Below the pieces are notes generated by a model, which saw nothing but the letters and a program-made list of their open reading frames with translations, was not told where the DNA came from and made no database searches. From Pleurotus djamor (Eukaryota > Basidiomycota > Agaricomycetes > Agaricales > Pleurotaceae), in assembly GCA_029747585.1 (NCBI GenBank), contig JAPEVF010000201.1:1-64000 (forward strand): DNA of 64,000 nucleotides, given 5' to 3'. The position numbers and the translations under genes were made by a program. Positions 23,752 to 35,710 of this stretch are shown piece by piece; position 1 is the stretch's first letter, and each line of letters starts with the position of its first letter.

Positions 23752-25345
23752 TTATGTTTGAGTAGGTTGCTCAGACGCGTCTGGCGAAATAGCAGCAGCG
23801 GCAGCGATATCAGGGCCAGGAGTGATGGCAGGAGGACTTGCAGCCTCAGCGGTGACAACTGGTGCTGATTGGGCATTCTTGCCCTTTCCTGGTGGAGGCG
23901 GATGGTAGACCTTCTCCTACGCTGATGTCAGTGCCAATTCATGCCAGAATGGGTTGTGATTACTGAACCTTCTTCTTCTTCTTTTCTGGCTTCGCGTTTG
24001 GATCGGGATAAGCGAGCTTCTCAACTTTTTGCCACTCTTCATTTTCTTCGAAGGATTTCCTTATCGGGGTGAGGAGGGAGATGATGGCGTTGGCGACGGC
24101 GGTCTTGAGATCTTTGGGATGAAGCTCCTTGGAGACAAAGGACGCGGTGAGGGCATCGTAGGAGGAGTAATGAAGGTTGCCGCCAAACTTCTCATCCCTT
24201 TCGACAGTGAACAAAGTACCAGCGGGAGCGTCGGCGGAAGCAAATGTCTTCTGGTCGCCGATCGTCTCACCATCTTTACCCTCCTCTTTATCTTCGCCTG
24301 TTTTCCCCTGGTCACGCTCTATCCGCAGCTGGCTGATGGGCATTAACACCGCCTGAACAAAAGCCAGCACTCCGTTACCCTCAACTGTGCCTTCTTCGCA
24401 GAATGCTGCCTTGATCTTCTTGCGAACGACTTCGGGTGGATCAAGAAAGTCAATCTTAGAGTTGGGGTCCGAGGAAGACATCTTTCCGCCACCCAGACCG
24501 GGGACCATGGCATTCATGAGATGGGCACGCTTCTTGTAGCCAAGACGGGGCAGGTAGAGCTCGGCGAACGTAAATATCTTGCGCTAAGAGAGCCTCAGAT
24601 ATCAGTGACAAGATGAGATGATCGCACACACCTGATCCACACCGCCAAACTGGAAGTCCACACCCAAATACTCCTCATCGAGTGCCTGCAGCCCGGGGTA
24701 CAAAAGACCACTCAATAGCGGACTCTCAACTTGTTTGACGACCTCGGCACCTGCTTTCTTCGCATCGTGCTCCGTCACCGTGGCGCAGAGCTTGTAGTTG
24801 TCGAGGTTGTACTCCTTGCTCAGTTGGTAAGACGATCCTTGCACAAATACGAGCTTGGAAGTTGGGATCCCGAGGGAATGGAATACGGCGAGAAGGATGT
24901 GTTCGTAGTATTTTGTTCGGTGGGCAACGAGATCTAAGGGAGCCTTGAGGTTGTCTAGAAATGCGTGTACGTCTGCAAGGAGTATTTTGACCTATTTTTT
25001 TTGTCGGACATTAATTTGTCGCTCAATTAGAAGGGTACTTGCCTCGACACCAGCTCTGAGGAAATCCGCGATCTTTGTCAATGGAACGAAGTACCCGATG
25101 TGCGCTGCGGGTCTTGGATCGCATTAACATCCAAGCATTTCAGAGCGATCATCCTTACGTCGTCCTGTGGGAGCAGTACCTATTGATATCGTAGTCAGTC
25201 AATTGTCAGGGGTACCATGGGGAGCAGACTTGCCCCAGTAGCATTTTGGTGATTTCCCCTCTGCGAGAATGGCTTTGATTTGGTCACCACCTAAGACCTC
25301 ATCCAGCCTGCGCACTATGAGTTCGTATCGCTCCTCTGCGGACAT
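23752..25345 (-). CDS. TYS1: Cytosolic tyrosyl-tRNA synthetase
   Basis: Charges tRNA-Tyr; class I aminoacyl-tRNA synthetase of the eukaryotic/archaeal type. Seen: [20 protein letters not shown], the HIGH-like [54 protein letters not shown] (tyrosine recognition) and the KMSKS-like [15 protein letters not shown]. The C-terminus is Lys-rich (EKKKKK) then Pro/Ala-rich, ending DASEQPTQT. Intron 1 appears to use a GC donor: YWG is followed by GCAAGT, and splicing to the CAATAG acceptor restores YWGTAPTGR; the next intron ends at GACCCGCAG to give GRPHIGY. Last intron ends GCGTAG before EKVYHPPPP. The gene is divergent from CSE1, with 161 bp between starts. Confidence 0.95.
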
Positions 25346-25506
25346 GGTGCTAGAATGTTGAACAGATCCTCTGCAAAAGGATCGATCATGACTCGACTTG
25401 CGGAAGTTGCCGTGATCAAGCGCGTATGGCGCTACATGACAGATGAAAGACGCGACGCGATCCTTTCGCGCTTCCAACCACCTTCTTCTCATCGTACCTT
25501 GCGACA

Positions 25507-28500
25507 ATGGCTGACCTTCCAACACTGCTCACGGCATCTTTGAATCCTTCTACGCGAAAACAGGCCGAGCAAAGCTTGCATACTCTGAGTACTCAACCTG
25601 GATTCCTTTCATCTCTCCTACGCTTGGTTCTTGCATCATCATGCGATCGCTCGGTCAGATTAGCGGGTAGTGTTTATTTGAAGAATATAGCGAAACTGAG
25701 ATGGGATGAGGTATGCAAATTATTACTCTTTGTTCGTCGCTGGATGCATCCGATAGCCCTCTAGGATGAACCACCATTAGCAGAATCAGACAAGTCGCAA
25801 CTTCGCGCGGAACTCATCCCAGCGATGCTGGCTTTGTCTGGCCCGGGGGACAAGGCACTTAGAGCCCAGCTTGCTGAAGCCATATCGCTGATAGCAGAGC
25901 TAGATTTCCCAGAAAAATGGCCAACACTCATAGATGTGCGTCGGCCTTTTGCCTTTGTCCTTTCAGTGTTAATCTTTCCGCTAGCAACTCGTATCATCTC
26001 TTTCACCCACTGAATACAACATCAATCTTGGAGTTCTCGAGACTGCTCATTCGATCTTCCGACAATGGCGATCCCAAGTCCGGTCTGATAGACTTTTCTC
26101 GGAGATCAATTTTGTCTTCGACCGATTCATGACACCATTCCTGCAACTTTTCCAACAAACAGCGAACCTTCTCACTACGACTACGCCAACCGCCGTTGTA
26201 GCTCAATGTATGGTCCTTTTGGTGGAGATTTTCCACGATTTTACGTGCCAGGATTTACCACCTGCGATCGAAGACGCGCACGAGCAGTTCTTTGGTCCAG
26301 GAAAGGGGTTATTCCATGTGTTTTTGGGCTGGGAACCGGTTGAACTCAAGGGTGACGTACGTGACTTTGACTTCGTCCTTTATCCTAGATGAGAATTGTT
26401 ACGTTCAGCCAGATGACACAACTCCGTCTATCCCATCTCAAGTCAAGACAGCTATCCTAGAGACAGCCGAGATGTACGTCAAAATCTTCCCGGACCAACT
26501 CTTGAGATCACCGTCGGTACAAGGCTTCGTCTCGGAGGTCTGGTCTATGGTTGGCTCGAATAAAATGCCCAACATTGCCGATGATGGGTTGGTTTCACAA
26601 TCCCTTCGATTCATTTCAAGCGCCATCCGTTCTGGTCATTATAAAGAAACTTTCTCTTCGCGCGATGTAATCTCTTCTCTCATCGAAGCCGTCGTGGTGC
26701 CCAATGCCTCCCTACGCGAACACGACATCGAACAATTTGAAGATGACCCCCTTGAATTTGTCCGTCTTGATCTCTCCCTCTCTTCAACTGGTGCCGATCT
26801 GAGTACGAGACGACACGCTGCTGCCGATCTTTTGCAAGCGCTTGTTAGTAGCGGCTTCGAAACCGAGGCCACTGAAATTGTTGGGACTGTGATTGGGGCT
26901 GGGTTGCAACAGTACCAATCTAATAAGGAGTCAAATTGGCGCGCGAAAGATACTGCAATCTATCTCCTTGCTGCGGTCGCAACCCGCGGTTCCACTTCGA
27001 AGGTCAGTATTTCTGTTGCCGCTTTGTTGTTAGCTTACATCTCAATTCCTATATTTAGCAAGGTGTCACTTCTGTGAACGCCCTCGTCGATGTTGTCAAA
27101 TTCTTTTCAGACCATGTCTTCGAGGACTTGCAGGCCCAGACTACTGTTCACCCGATCCTGCAAGTCGACGCCATCCGCTTCCTACTGACCTTCCGCAATC
27201 AAGTACGTTGTCACTCATCCTCGAACTGCCCGATCTTAAACCAACCTTTGTCATTAGCTCACAAAGGAGCAACTACTCTCTGTTCTTCCCCTGCTTGTTC
27301 GCCACCTCGGCTCTGACAACTATGTTACCTATACCTACGCTGCGATTACTATTGACCGCATATTGTTCATCAAACAAAATGGGCGCCTCCTGTGAGTTAT
27401 CCCCGGGTTTGTACACTGGATTGACGCTAACGTTTGCCCAGCTTCGCCCAAGCCGACATCCACGATTTCGCTGCCGACTTACTGGGTGGTCTGTTGTCGA
27501 AGATTGAAGGAGCCGGTACCCCCGAAAAGGTTGCGGAGAATGATCATTTGATGCGATGTGAGTCCGCTCTCCTCTTTTCCACAACCCCTTGTTCATATTG
27601 TTGTAGGTGCCATGAGGGTGATTGTCACGGCTAGGCAGACGCTGACTCCCCACTTCGAGACTATTCTCACCCGTCTCGTCAACATTTTGGGGACAATCTC
27701 GAAGAATCCTAGTAATCCTATGTTTGATCAATACATCTTTGAAAGTATTTCGGCGCTCATGCGGTTTGTCTCCCTTACCCCTTCTGCTCAGTTCCCATCC
27801 TTACAGTATCTTGTAGCTTTGTTGTCGGAGGTACACCCGAGACGCTCCCTAAATTTGAGCAGACCTTGTTCGGTCCCTTCACCTTCATACTCCAACAGGA
27901 TATCGACCGTATGGTGCCACCTATCTCATCAAACCGGCGTCCAAGACTGACTTCCATCATCAGAATACATACCATATACATTCCAAATCATCGCACAGAT
28001 GCTCGAGCTGCACACCAAGGATGTACCAACTGAATATCGGAGCCTCCTGCCATTCCTCCTCACTCCAGCTATTTGGATGCAGAAGGGCAGCGTTCCAGGG
28101 TTGGTGAAGCTACTCAGGGCTTTCTTGTCGAGGGATGCTCCTCAGATGGCCGCTCAGGGCCAACTTGCATCCGTCCTTGCTGTCACTCAGCAGCGGTTGA
28201 TTCCATCCAAAGTCAATGATGTCTGGGGATTTGAGCTTCTCCAGGCAGTCGTCCGCTACACTCCGAAGTACGCATCTCTTTTGTCATGACCGCCTCAAGA
28301 TTTTGACCATTCATCCAGCGATCAACTTATGCAGTTCTTGAAACCTGTGATCATGACTTTGCTCACGCGAATGCACCAGAACAAAACGGACAACTTTGTG
28401 TATATGTTCTCATACTTCATCCTCTTTTCCGTCGCTGTGAATGATGGCCTACCCCCTGATCACCTCATCGGTACTATTGAATCGATCCAACCCGGGTAAG

Positions 28501-29097
28501 TCGCAACCCTTCTCTCCCGTCCATGACCCCCGCTAACCATCCTTCAGTCTGTGGTCACAAGTATTCGTCAATTTCATCTTACCTCAAGCTCCAAAAATGG
28601 CCCCGAAGGACCGCAAGGTCGCTGCCGTAGGCATGACCAAAATCCTGACCGAAGCATCCATGATGTTCAACCCTAGCAATATACAATCCTGGTGATCTAT
28701 GTTCCCTTGTTCCTCATCGCTTCATGGCGTTCTGATCGCTTTTGTTAGGCCACTCGGGTTCCAAGCACTGGCCTCGCTTGGGTCGAATCCAGCGCTCCTT
28801 TCAACGAAGAATTCTTCGAGCGAGGAAGCGGACGTCGCTTTAACAGAGGTTGATTATGAGGAACAGACAGCTGGGTATCAAGCTGCGTATTCAAGACTAG
28901 CTTCGTCGGAAACGACGCCCGTGGATCCTGTCCTTTATGTCCACGATCCTATATCCTTTGCTGGCAAGGCTTTGGGGACTCTATGGGCTCAGGATAATGC
29001 CAGATTTGCATCCATGGTCAACTCGGTTTACCCTGACCTGAAGAAACGCCCTGACCTCATCAACCAGTGGCTGAGTGCAGGATATTTCCAGTTATAA
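25507..29097 (+). CDS. CSE1: Exportin-2 / CSE1 importin-alpha re-exporter
   Basis: HEAT-repeat karyopherin that returns importin-alpha to the cytoplasm with RanGTP. Seen: N-terminal MADLPTLLTASLNPSTRKQA with the importin-beta N-terminal domain (AGSVYLKNIAKLRWDE), FPEKWPTLID, then the long CSE1 core (CSE1 motif region EDDPLEFVRLDLS, RRHAAADLLQALV, LQVDAIRFLLTFRNQL) and the C-terminal part (PETLPKFEQTLFGPFTFIL, QYIPYTFQIIAQMLELHTKD, AIWMQKGSVPGLVKLLRAFL). It ends LINQWLSAGYFQL at 29097. About a dozen short introns. One 57-nt intron starting at GTTTGTCTC (about 27763) is needed to give MRFVVGGTPET. Length about 980 aa, normal for the family. Housekeeping gene lying inside the family A array. Confidence 0.95.
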
Positions 29098-29269
29098 ATG
29101 CGGCCATTCACAAACCATTTGAATCGCATCTCACAGTAGTAGTCAAGCAGACAAGTTCATAGCAGAGGCATGCTGACCCGTTGTCACCCTATTTCGTTCA
29201 CACAATTATATTTTCATCGCCAGAACGATTCACTCGCCCAAACATTCCGCAAAGCACTGTAGCTAACCT

Positions 29270-30043
29270 TCATCCCGCAAGGCTCGAAGATTTGGGTGGC
29301 CTCTGGGCGAGTAAGAAGCGCTTCTTGGAAGGGCCACTACCCATGAATCGGGAGACCTCCACAGTCACGAAGAAGCACCCAGATGTCTCTCTCGCCCAGA
29401 GGTTTATCAAGCCAACGTAGGGGAGATGAACTTGGATCGGGCCCACATGGTTAATAACATTGATCTTCCCGTGGAGGGAAGGACCTTTAACCCACACGGT
29501 GGGTCTGGGTTCTCCAGGCATGGCCACCTCACCAAGACTGATGAAGGTCTTTAACATAAAGTCATTAGAGGTCCAAGCAATCCTCGCAACGAGCTAAAAA
29601 AAAGCAGGAGTATGTCTCTTGCTCACTATGTGTCCCGCGTTCTACGCACCAGGATGCCGAGTATATGAGCCCCAACGATAGGGGAGAAAACAGCGATCTG
29701 AGCCCACTGCAGAAATTTGGTGTCGGATTCTGCCTCTGGGATATATGTGGTCTCCTTCTGGGCTAATGGAGCAAGCACGTTGACCTCGTCGTCAGAAAGG
29801 AGTGATAATCCCAAGCTAGGGTTGCTGTGGACCCATTCACTGACTACAAATGAGTGAGCTCGGAGTTGATGCGACTCAATTCCCGAGTCCGACGTGAACT
29901 TACTCGTCACCTCGTGATCGCGAAGAGTCGTCTCGACACTGTTGTCCCTGCCTAGAGCTAAGGATCATGTTGTCAGTCAGCGCGAGCGCAGCGGCTTCGT
30001 GAAAGGAAAATGCACCGATGAGAGTGCTGACGTCGATGGACAT
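29270..30043 (-). CDS. Family A protein A3 (unknown function)
   Basis: Exons give MSIDVSTLI(G), NSVETTLRDHEVT, SEWVHSNPSLGLSLLSDDEV with NVLAPLAQKE, and a last exon with RIAWTSNDFMLKTFISLGEV, TVWVKGPSLHGK, NHVGPIQVHLPYVGLINLWA, CFFVTVEVSRFM and KKRFLLAQRPP. Intron phases 1, 1, 0 as in the other members. A3, A4 and A5 are head-to-tail on the minus strand and share the HVGPIQ.NLP.VG...LWARE core. About 196 aa, no signal peptide, no transmembrane segment, no named domain recognised. The C-terminal exon alternates hydrophobic residues and looks like a beta domain. Confidence 0.82.
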
Positions 30044-30111
30044 AATTTATTGTTTGTGCGTTGATTTGACTTCTCGTTAAGATGCTGATAGACTGGCGTA
30101 AATGACTGTCC

Positions 30112-30118
30112 TTTTATA
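30112..30118 (-). promoter_or_regulatory. TATA box of family A gene A3
   Basis: TATAAAA on the minus strand, about 69 bp before the A3 start. Confidence 0.6.
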
Positions 30119-30515
30119 CCACACGAAGCACACCTAGAACAACCATTCAAATCAGATCATGAGTGGTCTGAGAAAATTCTTGAACGTAGAAGCACCACAA
30201 AAGATGTTCTTATGGCGGTTGACGCGGTAACACTGGGGTCCCGGGGTTCCATTGCGCAAAGTTGACATGCGCTTCTGGGTTCCGACAAGCTGTATGGCGT
30301 CATTTCAGCTCATGGAGGGCTATGGAAAGTATCGTAGATTAAGTCCTGAGATTGAATGCAAGTTTCACCTTCCATTCCACAAATTTCGTGAGAGCCTTCG
30401 GTATGTATCCGTAAGTTCAAGGCGAACGCCTAAGTCAGCAAATCAGAGCCATAGAATTGACGTGCAATCCGTCCATCGATGGAGAAGCATCGCATAACAG
30501 CTAGGAAACTTGAAC

Positions 30516-31088
30516 CTAATGCAAGGTCAGGTTAAACTTGACATACTTCAAGTCCATTCCCACCAGCCCCTTGAGCTTTTGTGGCTGGTCCATGATCCAT
30601 TTCAGTGAAGGTTCATGAAGTTCAGCCATTTTACGTACCTCCCGCATCGCCTGCACAACGTCGAAAATATCCAAGCTACTAAGAAACGCGTGGTCCTTCT
30701 GAGTGGGGGTTTGAATAAGTACGTATTTGACTTCGTAGGCTCGAGGGCCCAGGGGCATCCGAATTCGTTGAATGCGAGCTCCAGAGGTCAACAGTTCAAA
30801 TCTCAAGATCTCAACTCTGAGGTTTACGGCGTGCGGTGTGATAGCATGGACTTTGCATGGACTCGAACAAGAGTGTGTGCACGGTGTCACGTCGGTGACG
30901 AGTGACATGACCCGGGCCGGGCGTTGGCGGCTTTCTTGGAAGTTTCTGAGGTGCAGATCTGAGAAACTCCCGCGTTGGAACTTGGAGGCCTGAAGTTCTA
31001 TCTCGATGCGGTCAACTTGCGGGCCACGAGGTTCCAGTTTACTGTTGTGGCTCAGGTGCGCAAATGCCTCTATTCTATCACAACTCAC
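30516..31088 (-). CDS. Hypothetical ORF between A3 and A4 (up to 190 codons)
   Basis: Uninterrupted minus-strand frame of 190 codons without an ATG at its 5' end; it begins at a GTG, so the true start may be in an upstream exon or at an internal Met. The C-terminal half looks coding: RMPLGPRAYEVKYVLIQTPT, FLSSLDIFDVVQAMREV and LVGMDLKYVKFNLTLH. No family is recognised and it is not related to family A. It could be a small gene, a relic, or chance. Listed because the frame is long for this non-coding background. Confidence 0.3.
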   Translation of the reverse strand: MSCDRIEAFAHLSHNSKLEPRGPQVDRIEIELQASKFQRGSFSDLHLRNFQESRQRPARVMSLVTDVTPCTHSCSSPCKVHAITPHAVNLRVEILRFELLTSGARIQRIRMPLGPRAYEVKYVLIQTPTQKDHAFLSSLDIFDVVQAMREVRKMAELHEPSLKWIMDQPQKLKGLVGMDLKYVKFNLTLH

Positions 31089-31295
31089 AAGTCAATCGCA
31101 GCGGCACGTCGAGTGGTGCTGTAGAAAGAGTGGAAAGAGGGAATGATTGATCACATTTTCCTCACTTTTCACGAACTTAGGATACATGTTCTCGCACTAC
31201 CGGTGACACTTGGTACCGCCTAGATGACGATGAAGGAACACCCGAGCACCACCACCATCATTCTCCATAGATCTCAATATACATTCAAGCTAATC

Positions 31296-32043
31296 CTAGT
31301 CAGACTGGGGGCGCTTTCCAATCAAGATACGCTTCCTGTAATCCGTCAATACAAGCCGGACATCCGCAGTCACATGGAAGCCATCAGACTTCTCCCTTGC
31401 CCAGAAATTCATGAGGCCAACGGAGGGTAAGTTGACCTGGATGGGGCCAACATGCGCGCCGTTGTATGTTTCGCCAACGAGTAGAGGGCCGCTTGCCCAC
31501 CTAGACCAAGACTTCAGCTGTCCTCCGAGGGGATTCGTCTTCAGGTTGACGAAGGTCTTCAATGCGAAATGGTTCGACGCCCAACGGATGATGCCAACAA
31601 CCTAATGCATGAGTTGTGAGCCCCCGGCTATCATTAAGACGCGTCTAGATATACCAATACGCCGACCTCGCGACTTTCGCCGAGATCGTTGGAAGCGGAA
31701 ACTAACATCCACTTCAGAACCAATGTGTCGGTCGGATGTTTCTCGCCGCCTGCAGTAGCCGACTGTGCGACGGGGACGAGGGCGTTGACTTCGTCGTCGG
31801 ATAGGAGGGAGAGAGCCAAGCTAGGATTAGCATGTTCCCATTCTTCGTCTAAAGAACAGTAAGCTCTTGGTCATGTGCGATATGAGGCATAAAGTTGGCT
31901 TACGGGTGAGTTCATGATCACGGAGCGTTGTTTCGACAGTGTCATTTCCTCCGCTCGCTGACCAACATTGAATGAATGAGGGTGAAAGGAAACAGAGAGA
32001 ACAGCCGCGTACCACTGATGAGAGACGCAACGTCGACAGACAT
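31296..32043 (-). CDS. Family A protein A4 (unknown function)
   Basis: Exons give MSVDVASLI(T), GGNDTVETTLRDHELT, EEWEHANPSLALSLLSDDEV with NALVPVAQSATAGG, and a last exon with GIIRWASNHFALKTFVNLKT, HVGPIQVNLPSVGLMNFWAR, DGFHVTADVRLVL and YRKRILIGKRPQSD. Intron phases 1, 1, 0; the third intron is taken to begin at GTATATC so that EVGVL joins VVGIIRW as in A3. The segment before HVGPIQ differs from A3/A5: the usual VKGP is replaced by ASGPLLVGE. No targeting signal. Confidence 0.82.
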
Positions 32044-32103
32044 TCTTGAGTGTTTGATAGTTATGGTCGTTTGTATGGAGTACAACTGCTTGACTCTCGC
32101 CCT

Positions 32104-32109
32104 CTTATA
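32104..32109 (-). promoter_or_regulatory. TATA-like element of family A gene A4
   Basis: TATAAG on the minus strand, about 61 bp before the A4 start. Confidence 0.5.
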
Positions 32110-32518
32110 TTCTTTAGGATACAATGGCACCCTCTATAAGTTCATACTATGCTTGTTTAGCAAACAAAGCACGAAATCACCGAGCGGAAGTCTTCGTTAT
32201 TATGCCACGGTGAAATCAACCACCGTGTATCAATTCCCAATGGCATCGGTCATTAGTAGCCTATCCATGGGTGTTCCATACCGTACGTTCTTGGCGATGT
32301 CATTGTCATTTTCACATTATTCAAGATTTCACTTGGATTCCTCTCGCAATGAGCGTAGGCGACGTACCCCATCTGGCCCATCTGGTGAACTTCGTTGGTT
32401 TGGGTTTGGTGGTCACGCTATTTCGATCTGCCAACTCGCAATTTCAGCCCCAAGCTTCGAGTACACAGCTACTTTGTACTCAACACACAGCCACTACAGC
32501 TAACATTGCTCCTTCGTT

Positions 32519-33284
32519 TCAAGTAGCCGATACAACCGGACGTTTGGCCATTAGGATGCGCTTCCTGTGAGCTCCAGTAGACATGAAGTCGGAGATCTTC
32601 ACAGTAGCGTAGAAGAAACCAGCGAGTTCCCTTGCCCAGAGGTCCATCACGCCAACGAACGGGAGGTTGATCTGAATGGGGCCTACGTGGTTGACGGAGT
32701 TGGTCTTCCCTTGAAGTCCAGGTCCTTTGACCCAAATGGTGCGGGCTTTAGGTTGGTTAAGCATGCCGATTTCGCTGAGACTGACAAAGGTCTTCAGCGT
32801 AAAGTCGCGAGAATCCCATGCAATCCTTCCAACGAGCTATAAAAGATGGCAGATGAGCTCGACTTTTCCCATATGTTCCACGATATGCGCACCAGAACAC
32901 CAAGGATATAGTGTCCAATGAAAGGAGTGAAAGTGGCAATCGGGCGCCATTGGAGGAGTATCGCGTCTGAATCAGATTTCGCGAAATGTACAGTATCTGA
33001 CTGTGCCATAGGAGCAAGCGCGTTGACCTCTTCGTTGGAAAGAAGTGAGAGCGCCAGGCTAGGATTACTGTGTTCCCATTCGCTGACTAAAGGTACAGGT
33101 AAGCTTTGAGTCTTTGCGAACACCAGCTTCGGCTTGGGCTCACTGGTCAGCTCATGCTCATGAAGGGTTGTCTCGTCACTATCGCCTCCGTCCTTAGCTT
33201 GAGATCGTTATGTTAGCGCTCACAATGACGGCGGCATGACAATGAAACCGTACCAATGAGAGAGGCAACGTCGAAGTCAGACAT
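32519..33284 (-). CDS. Family A protein A5 (unknown function)
   Basis: Exons give MSDFDVASLI(A), KDGGDSDETTLHEHELT, SEWEHSNPSLALSLLSNEEV with NALAPMAQSDT, and a last exon with LVGRIAWDSRDFTLKTFVSL, TIWVKGPGLQGK, VNHVGPIQINLPFVGVMDLW, AGFFYATVKISDFM and HRKRILMAKRPVVSAT. Intron phases 1, 1, 0. This is the clearest representative of the family core. A4 and A5 are separated by about 480 bp and A5 is followed upstream by more than 1 kb of non-coding DNA. Confidence 0.84.
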
Positions 33285-33354
33285 GGTTTACGATGCTTTG
33301 TGGTCGCTTGAGTTCTCGTTGAAGATTCTGTACGGATCAGGTATGACTCTGATC

Positions 33355-33361
33355 TTTTATA
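33355..33361 (-). promoter_or_regulatory. TATA box of family A gene A5
   Basis: TATAAAA on the minus strand, about 71 bp before the A5 start. Confidence 0.6.
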
Positions 33362-34545
33362 TTGCGTCGAATGAGTACTCTTGATACCGCTAAGTAGAAC
33401 CATCCCGATGGGAAATTTGCTCACCAGCCAAACAGTATGAGTACGCAGAAAATCATGGCTGTCTTATTTGACGCGGGGACACTGAATCCCCGGTTTCCGA
33501 TCACATAGGCGTCCACATGAACTTCTGGCTCCAGTGGCGCAGATGTTATGCCAATGACATGGAGGCCTGTTGGTGGTCCTTGGCAGTTGGATCATGACTG
33601 GAGATTGAACGCGGCCGGACAGGCCTTCCATTTGATAAGGAACATCAAGTAGACTACGTATTGAAGGTCACGAGTCTTGGAGTAGCAAGTACTGGTCTCC
33701 AAGCGGGCTGTCTTTGATGAAGTTCGGCGGGGTGATGATGGATGGCGACATTGAGTTGGAGGATTCCAAGACGATGTCTGGGTGTCTATGAGTTAAGTGC
33801 GAAATGATCAGGTTTTGTAGACAACGGAGAAACTTGACTCACCTACGAGTTACGACGGCCTTACAAGGGAGCGCACATTGTGACCCTCGTCGTAAACGGC
33901 ACCCAGCGTATTCGTATCCAAGGCATCGTTCCGTCGGTTCGGCACCTTTATATAACTAGCCTCAATTTTTCGTCCAATGTTTTTCACGCGAGAATCAGTC
34001 CGTTTCTCGGAAAGCATCGCGTATGAAAGGACACTTCCATCAAATCCAGTGCAAAAAACGGCTACCCTGTTGACGTAGGTTCAGTTTAATCGTGATGGGC
34101 ATAGATGCCACGCCGTACATCCTACTTCGTTCAATTTGCCAGTAACGCACCTAGCACGACGCCGGGAAAAAATAACGGATAGCAAACAGATTCAGACACA
34201 GGCTACGGCCGCGTTTATGCTCCTGGTTTGAGCGCTTGATCGCACATCGATGTCCTTGACAGCGACTCGTTCGACACTACTTATGATCAAGGAGCCTCTC
34301 AGTCAGAAAATCCAGGGTAAATGATGTTGGCCTACCTCAGCTTCAAGGACTTGCTGAGCAGGTCAATTCAACCCAAAGTCGAGCTCCTGAGTGATTGCTG
34401 GGATTTTTCAAGTGTGAGGAAGTATTATCGGTTCACCTTGCAAGGACGAACGTCCGAGTGTGACGTTACGCGTGATGCGTGACGATGAACCCGGCAATTC
34501 CCGGGCCGGAGCTGGCGACTGTGTGGTTCTTACCGCTACTAGTAG
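33362..34545. other. Intergenic DNA between A5 and the first MITE
   Basis: No gene or family A relic recognised; only short ORFs. Confidence 0.4.
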
Positions 34546-34547
34546 TA

Positions 34548-34879
34548 CTATCGCTACCCAGTACTTCGTCCTTACCGCTACTTCGTCCTGTCACGGCGAG
34601 TCACATCATCATTTTGGCATCCCGCTCATAAATCGTGTGATCGTCATCGCTTCAAACATTGAGGCTCCGCAGGCTCCGACTGAACAGTGTCCAAGCGTGA
34701 TGCAAATCTAAAAAAGTCAACCCGTTCGCCGCTAATTTCTTGCTATATTTCTACTGTGAGGCCATTGAGACATGCAATTGGGACTCTTATAAATATTTAT
34801 GGGATTTTAGATGGAGGGACGGAGCAGCTATGGCCAGAGGACGGAGTAATGATAGGGACGAAGTACTGGGTAGCGATAG
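34548..34879 (+). mobile_element. 332-bp MITE, copy 1
   Basis: Ends are inverted repeats: it starts CTATCGCTACCCAGTACTTC and ends with the complement of that sequence; the terminal repeat is about 24-26 bp. TA dinucleotides flank both ends (34546-34547 and 34880-34881), fitting a TA target duplication as made by Tc1/mariner-type transposases. The 332-bp interior has no transposase ORF, so it is non-autonomous. By eye it is identical over its full length to 36760-37091 in the opposite orientation. The left flank carries CTTACCGCTACT, which also occurs just inside the element. Confidence 0.88.
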
Positions 34880-35638
34880 TAACTGCCACGCGTCTGGTCC
34901 CTCGAGTCACCTGGCCTCACACAGCACGCTCACTTGTATCTCTGTCAATCGAACCCAAAGTTCGAGTCTAATTCAAAGCTCCAGCCGTGCCCGAGCTTGA
35001 CGAGCTATGTGCTATGTTCCAACTTCCGTTGAACTTCCGCCGACTACTTCTCGGTCGTCCTTGAAGCTGGATCTTCATTGTTCAAGCTTCACGTCTTCCC
35101 TCACTTATAGTTCACTATCCGAACACTTATACTTTCACAATCTGGGAAGCAGGTGCGTGCACCAGTGGTGTCAAGTTGTATTCTCTTGACATGAGACTTT
35201 GGCAGCCGTGACGATTCTGGCTAGACTTCGTCTTCCTTCTAACTCTTCCTAGTACCAGCTCATTGCTCTGACCACACGCTATGATTCCACCGTTGAATTG
35301 TGGAGGCCTATCATGCCTAGGAAGTCGACTTCCATTCATCTTGGGTTACGCTCTCATACGTAATCTTTCATGGTCGTTTCAGAAGATGGTATACGTAGTT
35401 ATGCCATATTGTCCGGTTCCAGTTGATCCTGGGTAGCCCGGTGTTTCGCCTCAACGTATTCACCGGTAAGACTAACGCAGTTTACGGCTCCATCCACTCC
35501 TCGGTCAGAATCAGAGAATCTACGCAATGTCAGTCGCAGGAGATAAAATTCTTCCGGATGTTATCTGGGTCTTGTGAATGTCACTATGCTCTTTGGGACA
35601 CGGTCTTTGACTTATCTCTGGGCCTCACGCAATACTGT

Positions 35639-35644
35639 TATAAG
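35639..35644 (+). promoter_or_regulatory. TATA-like element of family A gene A6
   Basis: TATAAG, about 67 bp before the A6 start at 35711. Confidence 0.5.
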
Positions 35645-35710
35645 AGAGCTGAATTGGGGTCTGGTAACACTAGGAACCCACCAACGATCCTAAGTACCAG
35701 AATCTCAAGA

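Noticed and set aside
27273..27731. 152-codon minus-strand ORF
   Set aside because: Antisense shadow of the CSE1 exons.
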